From: Epithemia pelagica
Lineage: Eukaryota > Bacillariophyta > Bacillariophyceae > Surirellales > Surirellaceae
Length of the DNA stretch: 64,000 nt
Direction: 5' to 3'
Assembly (NCBI GenBank): GCA_946965045.2
Contig: OX337232.1
Span: forward strand, 1,116,001 to 1,180,000
The notes below the pieces were generated by a model that saw only the letters and a list, made by a program, of their open reading frames with translations, was not told the origin of the DNA and searched no databases. This document shows positions 21,799-32,152 of the stretch, in pieces. How positions within the stretch are numbered: position 1 is the stretch's first letter; each line of letters begins with the position of its first letter. The position numbers and the translations under genes were made by a program.

Positions 21799-23454
21799 CT
21801 AACTGGAAATCTCGACGAGTTTGATTCGCTGTGGATCTGATAGCCGCAAGTGCTCTCCATGAATGAATGGTCTCACCGCCTGCACCGACCCGATTGGACA
21901 AGTACGTTGTATCGCTTGAGCTGCTCGTTGCTTTTTCCATTTCAACAAATCACGCCATCGTTGGGCAAGGTAGTTCCTCCATGTTGTTTGGATAATCCTC
22001 ACAGCTGCCACGTCCAATTCACGGCTTGTCTCCAGAAATTGAAACACTGTCTGTTGGACCATTCGTGCCGCCATGCCACGACTGAGCCACGCATGGGCCA
22101 TGGTCTCGACCAATGCGCGCTCCCGTTGGCACTTGGAAAGCACTTTTTTCGCTTGCCAGACCCTCCAGGCACATTGAATTGTGGTGGATGCGCGGTTCCT
22201 CTGTAGGGCTTGACCGCGTTGATAAAAACTATACAGGGATTGAATGGTGTTTGCCGCCTTGTATCGTTGGCACTGCAAGGCAACCAGTTTGCGCCGCATT
22301 GTGGCTTGTAGGAGAATGACGGAAACGAGTTGCAAAGTGTTTTGACACTGCATATATCCCCTCCATTGGGCTTGAATCAAAATGGCCGCATGTGTTTGGC
22401 GTTTGGCTTTGGCAAGGGTTCTTTGAACCAGAAAGACCCGCCAGAGCGCTTGAATGCGGATGCAAGCTAATTCTTTTCGCAGAGCCAGTCGATGTTGAAA
22501 TCCTCGTACATATGCTTGAATCATTCGAGTGGCTACATGGTATTTCCAATGGCGACGACACAGATATCGTCGCATCATGGCTAGAATCATGATACTGGAC
22601 ATGATTTGTAAGAGACGTTGACTGTGGTAATGTCCACGATACATGGCTTGGATCCTTGTAGCGGCCTTTTGCTGACAATGGTGGCGCCACCGATATTGAA
22701 TACGTCGCGTGATCCGGACCAAGAGTGTGAAACGACGCACAGCGTTCATCCTACGCCAGACGGATTGAATGGTTTGAGCCGCCTTGTATCGTTGGTAGGG
22801 AATCCAATGGACATGACGGCGCCACATCGCTTGGATCTTTCTTGTGGCCTGGAACTGTCGATACCAGGACCAAGATTGGAAACGGCGCCATGTTCGTTGG
22901 AGACAAATTGTAGCGCTGAATTGGCGCTCCTGGCGAATGCGGTCTGCCAAACGCTTTGCCAAAAATTGCCGCGTCGTGGATTGCACAAAAATGACCACCA
23001 AGAGGAACAATCGATAAGATAAACGGGCATGGACACCTCTCCATTGAGCTTGAATAAGAATTGCTGCCTTTTTTCGTTGATGCATGGATCCGGTAGACGA
23101 GCAACGAAAGGGATCCTGTATAATGACATGTTCGTTTGTCGGACTTGTTCTTTTACCGATGACAGACCATGCTTTTTGAACAAATATGGCCACAAAACGT
23201 AGCACAAAATATCCACTTAAAATGGTTTGCCGTTGGACAAAGTTCACCATACCTTCTTTCACACTGTTGTTGTTTCTTGTTTTGTTCTGTTTTCTGATAG
23301 CTTTCGATCCTCTGTTTTGTAAAGGGGAGACAATAAAAAATGAGCACTGCCCATGAACATTGAACAAGGATTTTTCAACGGCTCGTTCAACGTTCAGCCA
23401 GAGATTTTGAGACGCTCGCCTGGCGTGTACAGTATTTATTTGTATATCTTTCAT
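21799..23454 (-). CDS. IQ-motif-rich protein (about 16 IQ repeats)
   Basis: About 551 residues from a Met at 23454 (MKDIQIN); the open frame extends further upstream, so the start and a possible small intron near residue 35-50 are uncertain. From about residue 150 to the end the protein is an array of roughly 16 IQ units such as ILIQAQWRG, RKIQAMWRR, QTIQSVWRR, TRIQAMYRG, IRIQALWRV and RIIQTTWRN, each about 22-24 residues apart. IQ motifs form helices that bind calmodulin or related EF-hand proteins. No motor, GAP or kinase domain is seen, so it is not a complete myosin, IQGAP or ASPM. The likely role is a calmodulin-binding scaffold; location is unknown. Confidence 0.8.
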   Translation of the reverse strand: MKDIQINTVHARRASQNLWLNVERAVEKSLFNVHGQCSFFIVSPLQNRGSKAIRKQNKTRNNNSVKEGMVNFVQRQTILSGYFVLRFVAIFVQKAWSVIGKRTSPTNEHVIIQDPFRCSSTGSMHQRKKAAILIQAQWRGVHARLSYRLFLLVVIFVQSTTRQFLAKRLADRIRQERQFSATICLQRTWRRFQSWSWYRQFQATRKIQAMWRRHVHWIPYQRYKAAQTIQSVWRRMNAVRRFTLLVRITRRIQYRWRHHCQQKAATRIQAMYRGHYHSQRLLQIMSSIMILAMMRRYLCRRHWKYHVATRMIQAYVRGFQHRLALRKELACIRIQALWRVFLVQRTLAKAKRQTHAAILIQAQWRGYMQCQNTLQLVSVILLQATMRRKLVALQCQRYKAANTIQSLYSFYQRGQALQRNRASTTIQCAWRVWQAKKVLSKCQRERALVETMAHAWLSRGMAARMVQQTVFQFLETSRELDVAAVRIIQTTWRNYLAQRWRDLLKWKKQRAAQAIQRTCPIGSVQAVRPFIHGEHLRLSDPQRIKLVEISS

Positions 23455-23864
23455 TGTAGAGTTACAACGGTTTCCATAAGACGATTCGGAACCAAAGAAC
23501 TGATACCGCACGTGCCTTGCGATCGCCAGATCTAAGTAACAGACGGAATACTTATAGCGACATAATATAATTATATGAAAATACATGGAACCCTTCTGCA
23601 CTCCACCCACAGAGCCACCACCATGGCTTTTTCGCGACCAAAGAACAGAGTTTTTTTTGTACGACACAGGAGACAACTTGAGAAGATCAATGAACCGAGA
23701 ACAAGGCGTCGTTGTTGATCTTTGTCTGACTCGTTCTCTGTTATTTTAGTCTTTTGTTCATAGCGAGACGAATTACGAACATGGTATGACAAGGCCACAA
23801 CTCTTCATCATCCCGACCAGAAATGATACATTGAAGTGATTGAGAGATAGGCGATAAACAGAAT

Positions 23865-26800
23865 ATGATGACAACCACGACTGGAGCAATGAAAACGACA
23901 GAGTTGCTGCAAGTCGAATCCTTTCAAGGACCCTGCTTTCCCAAATCTCCTGAGTTTTTGACAACAACGAACGATGATGATATGAAAAATAAAGGGTCTA
24001 TGGGGTCTGCTCATCCTGCTTGTTGGCGTGAACAAGAGCGACAGTCCTTGTTGGAGATTTATAAAATGGCTCGAAAATGGCCTTCTGCTTTAGCATTGCC
24101 GTCGACTGATTCGTCTTATCCTTCGACCAATTATGTTCCATCAACTTCTCAGTCCCAGTTGGTCTTGGAATCTCCAGAAACAACAACAATACAACCTTCC
24201 CGAAAACAAGTCGTCTTGCTACAAGGACCCATTGCATCGGGAAAACGAACCTTGTTGCGTGCATTGGAACAGTCAGTCCTGAAGGAACATGAGGGTGTTT
24301 GCTTGTGGATTCGACCCACATCACACCGTCTGGCCTCCTCTTCATCTTGTAATGGCTATCAACCTCCTCACACGGCCATGTTGCAAAGTTTAGTCACATT
24401 GGCGCAAAGGGTACAAGACGAAACCTATCCAGTTCCAGTGCGACAACGTCTTCAACACCAGCTCTCCACATGTGACGTGTCATCAAACTCTGCCGAGTAT
24501 CACGCACAAGTGGAGACACTCTGTCAAGCCATGCCGTCTTTGGTGACACTGTTTGGTTCCACTAGTACTCAATCTTTGACTCCCTTGACATCTGCTACCG
24601 ACGGTGCCCCAATGGCTTCTTCCTCGGTAGAATGGGATACAACTTTTCGATACTTGTTTCATTCTATGCTTCAACGATTGTCGGATCCGGATCATCCATT
24701 GTTGTTGATTGTGGAACCTTTGGATGGAGCCAGTGAGGCCTTGTGGGATGTACTCCATACCATGGTTCGTGATGTTACGCATGAAGGTCTGGTTCTGATA
24801 GGAGTCTACCATCAACAGCAGCAGCAGCATCAAGAACATACTGAAAAGAGGAAGCAGAAGGATCAAGATACAGATTCAACGAACAAACGAAGGCAAACGC
24901 GTCCCACTGTGAACTCCTTGACAAAGCAATGGGAAGCTCTGGGTGCCTCGGTCCATACCATGACCTTGGCCCATATTCAAGATGAGACCCAGTTGCAGCA
25001 ACTCTTGCGACGTAGTATGACTGGTCTTCCACAGACGGTTGGAACTTTGGAAGGTTTGACAGATCTCATTCAAGAACATTGTCCTCGTGGAGATTTGTTA
25101 TCCCTGGACCATTTTCTATGTGTGCTACAAGACAAGGGAATTTTGTTGGTCGACGCGGATACTCAACAATGGACACTACGAGAAGATGAAGCACTGCTGG
25201 TCAAGGACGGGGGTGCCTCATCCTTGAATGTGCTGGAACAAGTCCAGCTAATGGTCACAGAATTTGTACCCGCCTCGAAGATTGAGTTGTGTCATTTCCT
25301 TGTTTGCCTCGGACCACGATTTGGCCGGAAAATGATTTCCAAGCTGAACGATGATGACGAAACTATGAAAAAATTACTGCAAAATTTAGTCTCTTCTGGG
25401 ATTGTCGTTGTCGGTGAGTCCTACGACAATAGCAACGGAGAAAACACTTACTTCGAATTTGCGCACATGCTGGTGCACGACATGTTTTATTATTCCATTC
25501 CGGAGAAAGAGCGCACTCACTGTCACTACAGTCTCGGAAGAAAGCTTTGGAGCAAACTCGACATTGTGGACAACCATAATGTCAAGAGCGACTTGGAGGA
25601 AACCATGCTCTTGTTTGCTGTCGTGGATCATCTTGAAATGGGTCAGCTGCACGTTACGTCAAGTTCCCGGAAGCGATCGGCCATTGCTCGATTGAGTCTC
25701 ATCGCAGCTCACATTGCGGCCAAACAAGCGGCGTACCATACGGCCTCTCACTATTTGGAATTTGGTGTGTCCTTGTTGGGAGACCGTAGATGGAAGGATG
25801 AGTATTACTATGACCAGTGTTTGGAATTGTACAGCGCCCTAGCTGAACTTGCCTTGTGTACCACCCACTTTCGTGACGTTGAACAACTTGCCGACGAAAT
25901 CATTCGGAATGCCACATCCTATGCCGATACATTGCACGCCCGATCGGCCCAGATTTACATGATTGGAACCAGTGGGAATCCAACCGAAGCAGTTCGCTAT
26001 GGAAGTGAAGTCCTGGCCCACCTCGGAGTTCATCTCCCCTTGAATCCGTCTGGATTGCACACGAAACGAATCGTTTACAAAACCAGAATGTTGCTTCGTG
26101 GGAAATCGGACGAACAAATTCTACGCCTTCCTCCCATGAAGGATCATGAAAAGTTGTCGGCGCTCAAAATCCTGACCATTCTCATGAGCTTTTGCTTCTC
26201 CGTCAATGCGTACACGGGTCCATTTCTTGCCCACGAGATTGTCCGGCTAACCCTCGCTCACGGCATCTGTTCCATCTCGAGTATTGGTTTTGTCTTGTTT
26301 GGAGCCATTCTTTGTCGGTAAGTGAGCCTGCATATGTGTTATGGGTCAAGATCAAACCCAACCCTCATGACGCAACCGTTCATGATCTTTTGGTTTCAGT
26401 CTACCAGGAGGGGCGACCGACGGTTACCGATATGGAAAACTTTCTCTTGCTATTCAAAGTCAATATCATGTGGATATTTGGTGTTCCAGAGTAACTGCAA
26501 TATTCTATGGTGGAGTTTATGGATTCAAATATCCGCTTCAGGGCGTCCGTAAAGAGATCCAACAAGCGAGCAGGCGGTGTTTGTTGGTAGGGGATAAAGA
26601 CTTTGGGATGCGTTGTTGCAATGTCTACGTTACCTGCCAGATTGATACTACGCCCATTCCGGAGCTGACGCGTATTATCAGAAACATCCGGAATGATATG
26701 AGGTTTTACGAAGATGAACACAACCTTTCGCTTATGCTCCCAATCATGTATATGCTGCTTCATCTTTCTGGGAAGACGGATGGAGACTTTGCTTTTTTGG

Positions 26801-27497
26801 AGGAATCGAGAAATTTGATCGAAGAGCTGAAACCTCTGGACAGGTTGAGCGGAGTATCCAAATGGGGATATTATTCATTGATGATGGTCGCCTACATTTT
26901 TGGAGACTATGAACAAGCACATGTGTATTCAGAATTCTGCAAAGGATTGCTTGGACTTGCCATGGGTGCCGGTGATCCAACCGTGGCGTATCTTTACGAT
27001 GGTCTCGTTCACTGCGCTCTTGCCAGAACTCTTTCTCCGTTCCGACTCCAGCGTCATCGTCACATTCGATGCGTCAAAGAGAGAATCAAATCATTGAACT
27101 ACTTTTCGCGGGGTGCTCCTTTGAATTTTTCCAGTAAAGTGGTAAGTCGACCACCGTCAGCGACCCATGCAAGCAAGCCATTTCTTTTCCATGCTCAAAG
27201 TTGTTCCTCTCGTCAACAGCACCTTTTGGAGGCCGAACTCGCCGCCCTCTACAATAACCACGATTTTACGCCAAGTACACAATCTCAATCTCCCTAGCGA
27301 AGGACCTCGGTTTGTTTGTTGGCACGGCACTTGCTCAGGAAAGGGCTGGCAAATATTTTTTGGAACGAGGCGACGATGAACAGGCCTCGAGGTTTCTTTC
27401 TGCATCAATTGCGGGGTATACCGCTTACGGTGCTTATGCCAAAGTCCATCACCTGACACAAGAGCTTTCTAAACAGGGTAGGCACCATTTGCTTTGA
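23865..27497 (+). pseudogene. AAA/MalT-like ATPase with TPR-type region, 3' end decayed
   Basis: Exons 23865-26317, 26400-27141 and 27220-27497 with GT-AG introns. After the ATG at 23865, a P-loop (GPIASGKRTLLRAL) is followed by a Walker B-like LLLIVEPLDGAS, a winged-helix region ending FEFAHMLVHDMFYYSIP, and then alpha-helical TPR-like repeats (SRFLSASIAGYTAYGAY). This is the STAND-type ATPase layout found in the middle of large diatom and bacterial multidomain signalling proteins with kinase, GAF, cyclase or histidine-kinase ends. Exon 3 reads NNHDF and then needs a one-base shift at about 27265 (a run of four T) to continue as the expected KYTISISLAKDLG helix. The protein stops without any output domain. 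It could be a pseudogene, or an allele with a frame error. Confidence 0.65.
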
Positions 27498-28280
27498 AGA
27501 GGCACCGGTGTTGATAATTTTATGGCAACGTCGAGGCTGCCGTCTATTCTGACATCCAAGAATTGCTAAGAGCCTGATCGCGATATTCCCGAAACCAAGC
27601 GTCGTGTCTTTGTCCTGTGGTTCATATCGATGGCCATTTCCTCTGGTTGGTTCAGACGCCTATGCGACCCTCATTCTTTTGCATTCGGCAACGACAAGGA
27701 CGGATGTATGGACTCATCGACGGACTCGAGCAGCAGTGGTACTCCTGTTGCAATTGGGCTGTGTCTGAGGAAAAGAGTATACCTCCTTGGAGCAGATTGG
27801 CTGTATGGTCCCTCCCATTTGAACAAAGAGCGTTTTGTCTCTTCTTTATGGTGGACTGCATCGTGCATCGCGAACTGGCAATGTGAACTTAGCCAAGGTC
27901 CATCTTGACTAAAATACTAAATACCAGACCAATCAGCATCATATCTGGAATATATGCAAGTAGGGAAATGGTTGGATAGAGTTACTTTTTTATGCTTAAG
28001 AGACCCTACTGTTTGTGGGATATGGGGTGTGCATGGAAGGATGCACGGGACCATCGTGCGTGAATGCGCTTGTCACGGAACTGTCGAATTCTTACAAACT
28101 CTCACAAGGATAACAAGCCATGAAAACCAATCGCCTCGCACGCTGGTTCCGCCCAATCGGCCCAAGAGTTGCTACCAAATGAAACGGTATCGTGAATTGA
28201 CCTGTCCAGTTCGGAGCACGCTCCTATCGATTATTGGAGTCATGTCCCATTGCTTCCAGAAACATTCAAACGCTCTCCAG
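27498..28280. other. Intergenic, no gene seen
   Basis: Short frames only. This may be a decayed remnant of the 3' part of the ATPase gene, but no motif confirms that. Confidence 0.4.
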
Positions 28281-30682
28281 TTACTGAGCTTCATTGTCCG
28301 GGAGGGTGTCTGTCGATGGCGTGCTCGATACTTGTTGTTTCTGTTCTTGTTGACGCCGTGCTCTGTTTTCTTCTCGTTGCACGACCATGGCGGCCAGTTT
28401 GCTGCGTACCGGAGAGGGAAGTTTTTGAGCGACTTTCATGGCACGTCCCTTGGACCATTGTCCAAAGGTATCCCAGACTTGTCGAAATCGAACTCTTCCA
28501 CGGTCCGTTCGGTTCCATGATGATTCGTGGTGGTCGTCCGCGACGGCCGCATTGGCGGCCAAGACTGTGCGGGCAATGGGTGCCCATTGAGAGGCCAAAC
28601 TCCACGGCACACCAAGCCGATCGGACAATCCCTTGATGAGAATGGAGGATCGTCCGACGAGGACCAAATCTTGTGGAAAACTCTTGAGTTCCTTGACGGG
28701 AGAATTGGGACTCAATTCTCCCCGGTCGTACCCACCGGGCAAGGACTGGACCGTCCCATCAAAGAGCCACATACCTACGGCGGCGGCGGCTTCTGGTTGC
28801 GCATTTTCATTCAATTCGACGCCCAATTCCAAGGCCAACTTGCCAATCAAGGCCAAATCGTCGGGATTGTCGTCGCTTTGGCGTTCGTCCAAGGCAATCA
28901 TGATTTTACAAAGGGTTTCACGATTGCGTCCCGAAATCTGCTTGACTTGACCAAAGTCAATCAAACCAACTTCGCCGTCTTCCAAGACAAAAATATTTCC
29001 TGTGAACAAATAAATGAAATTGACCAACACGCGACGAGCAAGAAATGACAAACATGGGGCGTTGTGAGTAGTCCATTTGTCCCGCAACGACTCGACGAGC
29101 GTCGCATGTGGCGGTTGTTGATGTGTGTGTGTTCGTTCCACGTCCGTGGGTGTGCTGGGGGACAACTGGATACACGTACCGGGATGGGGATCGGCATGAA
29201 AGAATCCCGTTTCCAAAATACACCGTCCAAAGACTTGGGTCAAGGAGGTGAGTAATTTGCGGGCAAAGAGTTTGGATTCGGGAGAATCGGGATCAATGCC
29301 TCGTTTCAACATTTCTTCGCGGGCCCGAGACAAGGGCACGCCTCGCAAAAAGTCCATGACCAACACGCGGGGACTCACCAAGCCTACGAAAAAGAATCAA
29401 AAGATTTGTGTGGAATTGGATGCGCGCGCACCACAGAATTCACGAGAACACAACAAGTGACAAGAAACAGGCGGAACCACGTGAGAAGCGGCGTTTGCAA
29501 GTCCAGATGCGACATGGTTGAGAAAGCACTGTGGACAGACACGATGCGTCGACCAAGTGTTTCTCTGCTCCATTTTTTCTTTGGTCAACAACACTCGTTC
29601 TACGTACCAGGCACGGGTCGTGGCATGACCAAGGGTACCGGTCGGGCTCCTCCGACTCGATCCGTACTCGTGTCGCTGTTGCAGGGTGGATACCGACAGG
29701 CTTGATAAATGCGGTCCATGGCGACGGATTCGGCGACAAAATCAAATTCGTCCGCCAATTGGTGTTCCAATTCACAAAAGACGGTATAATAATCCAAGGG
29801 CAATTCAGGCACGTTATTACGAGCAAATTTGGCCACAGCCTTGAGATTGCTAATGTCGCCCAGCAATTTGGATTCAATGCTGGGACGTTGAATCTTGACT
29901 GCCACTTCGCGGGGACCGCCGTATTTCGGCGTCAAGACGGCCCGATGCACTTGCGCGACACTGGCGGCCCCCAAGGGCTCATCATCAAACTCCTGAAAGA
30001 CGTCCTCCCAGACTTCGTCCGCGTGCAACAATTCCGATTGCACGACAGCCTTGGCCAAGGAGGCCGGCATGGGATCGACATTGTCGGTAAAGATACTGAG
30101 CGCGTCCGTGTACTGACGAGGAAACAAGTCCCGTCGCGAACTAATAATTTGCGCCGTCTTGACATAAAAGCCCTTGAGTTCGGTAATGACTTGCTTCATT
30201 TTTTCCGCTCCATCTTCATGTTGCTCATTCCACAAGGCTTCAATGTCTTGGACGGACAGTTCTTGCCCCATGAATTCTTGCAACTTGATGCTGCCCATTA
30301 ATCGATAATAATTGGCAATCACGGGAATTGCAGTGGAGTAAAACTCCAAGGACCGTTTGAGACGATCCGTGGCGGATAAGGGAGGAGGAAATTCGACTAC
30401 CAAAGATTCCTCCTCTCCCGTTGTATTGCTGCGGCTCGTATTGTTGTCACTGCTGGACGACGAGGAAAGAGCCATGGTTGGGTCCTTGTCTTGTGCTTGT
30501 TGTTGCTTTTGCTCTGTACAGGGTTCCAACGTCGATACGGCCGAAAAGCGAGTGCGAGAAGGGAATGGCTCTACCGAACGGCGAACCAAGAACGCCTCAC
30601 ACGAGAAGAAGGAGCCACATGACAGGATTGCAAGGACAAGGCTGTTGGCAACCATGGTGGAAGTTCGTTGTCTCCTCCTCAT
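28281..30682 (-). CDS. ABC1K/UbiB-family atypical kinase, plastid-type, 3 exons
   Basis: Exons 30682-29608, 29383-29180 and 28999-28281 splice in frame to 665 residues. The N-terminus holds a signal-like segment (VLAILSCGSFFSCEAF) with an A/F junction. Family motifs appear in order: the KxGQ-like ELKGFYVKTAQIISSRRDLFP, the Ala-rich nucleotide loop PLGAASVAQVHRA, VAVKIQRP, HADPHPGN (catalytic loop) and LIDFGQVK (the DFG-type metal site). The usual Gly of KxGQ is Ala here. ABC1K proteins of the plastid regulate prenylquinone metabolism and plastoglobule function. The start could alternatively be the Met at 30655. A second family member lies 1.5 kb downstream of the assembly gap, on the same strand. 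Confidence 0.9.
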
Positions 30683-30731
30683 AGGGTCTCTCTCTCGTTC
30701 AAGATCTGATAGTAGCCACACGGTCGGTTTT

Positions 30732-30931
30732 NNNNNNNNNNNNNNNNNNNNNNNNNNNNNNNNNNNNNNNNNNNNNNNNNNNNNNNNNNNNNNNNNNNNN
30801 NNNNNNNNNNNNNNNNNNNNNNNNNNNNNNNNNNNNNNNNNNNNNNNNNNNNNNNNNNNNNNNNNNNNNNNNNNNNNNNNNNNNNNNNNNNNNNNNNNNN
30901 NNNNNNNNNNNNNNNNNNNNNNNNNNNNNNN
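30732..30931. other. Assembly gap (200 N)
   Basis: A run of 200 undetermined bases lies between the 5' end of the ABC1K gene on the minus strand and a small plus-strand gene. A round 200 usually marks a gap of unknown size. Confidence 0.98.
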
Positions 30932-31098
30932 TCATTCGACGCAAAACTTTTATCTCTACTGTAGATACTATGCTCTGAAAAACCGGGGTAGTTTCCCATC
31001 ACTGAGTCAGATATCTTTTTGAAGAAGTCCAACAACCAACATCGTTATTCTCATTATTTTCAGCCTTTGGAAGAGACTCAATCAACTGGATCAAGACG

Positions 31099-31470
31099 AT
31101 GCGCCTATCGTCGCTTTGCAACATTGTTCTTCTTGGTTTGGTTGTGACCGTGGCATCGGCCTTTGCTCCTCCCACTCCGACTCGTCCAAGCACCGTTCGT
31201 ACCACATCTCCCTCCACGACGACGCAATTGCACGCCATGGCTGCGCCACCCTTGGTGATTTTTTGAACCATTAAAAGTGCCATTGATTTGGCACAATATC
31301 AGCTGGGAAATACCGATTCCTTTCGGGGAACCGGTGTCTTTAGTGGCATTACCTTGCAACGGGATCCGCCGTCCACCATCCAGGACGATGCTACTCCATC
31401 GACGACGACGACCAACCAAAAAGAGGTGAAGGCCAAGGAGACGGTGTCGACGGGCTCCAACAACAAGTAG
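31099..31470 (+). pseudogene. Short plastid-type protein with an in-frame TGA
   Basis: From the ATG at 31099 there is a signal peptide and a textbook ASAF|AP motif (VVTVASAFAPPTP), then a Ser/Thr-rich transit-like stretch ending at a TGA at 31264-31266 after 55 codons. The same frame continues to 31470 with SAIDLAQYQLGN, GTGVFSG and a hydrophilic Thr/Lys tail. The signal strongly suggests a real plastid gene once existed. Either the TGA truncates it, or the upstream T6 run hides a one-base error. The body matches nothing I recognise. Confidence 0.5.
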
Positions 31471-32152
31471 GAGCGCCACGTCCTGTGTTTGGTGAACCAA
31501 CAGATGATGCTTTTCACAAGTTGCGTAGAAGGATAGAGTGTTGATTTTGGATCTACCAGTGAGGGACTGTTCGGGTCGTGTCTTTGTGTCGAAGGAAGGA
31601 ATGACAATTCACTTGGAACGGACCATCTAGGATTCGTTGCATTTGGATTTGATGCAAGGATTCACACACCAGTACCGAGTACATTTACCCATGGCACCAA
31701 CGTTCCCAGCCGTTGGCGTCATGTGAGCGAATGTGGAATCGGTAGTTTAAGCTGTGGAGTTTCAGGGACACGAGCGACACGACCCAATGGTACCCCACTG
31801 GAATGTAAAATCAAAAACATACTGTTCTGGACATTTTCCGACATTAGGCACTAGAATGCTTGACTACAATCGTATAGTGAGTCGATGAGAGTCGCACCTT
31901 TGGGACCCATTCAGTGACTGCCAGAGTAATGGTGATTTGTCTCGACGCCGATACGAGATACCTCTAGAGTTGCCAACTGTCTGTTATACCTTAACATACT
32001 ACGACCCTCGTACATACATATATAGGAGGACACACTCGGGTATGCGACCTTTTGTCCTTTTCATTGTGTTCGTTTCCCCGAGTTCCTCTCTTCTTATGCA
32101 AATCAAACAATGGTTGTTCTTGTCTCATCCCTCTCCACAGTCATTCTCTTGC
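31471..32152. other. Intergenic, no gene seen
   Basis: No supported coding frame. A short frame after 31466 (PRPVFGEPTDDAFHK) could be decayed 3' sequence of the preceding gene. Confidence 0.4.
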
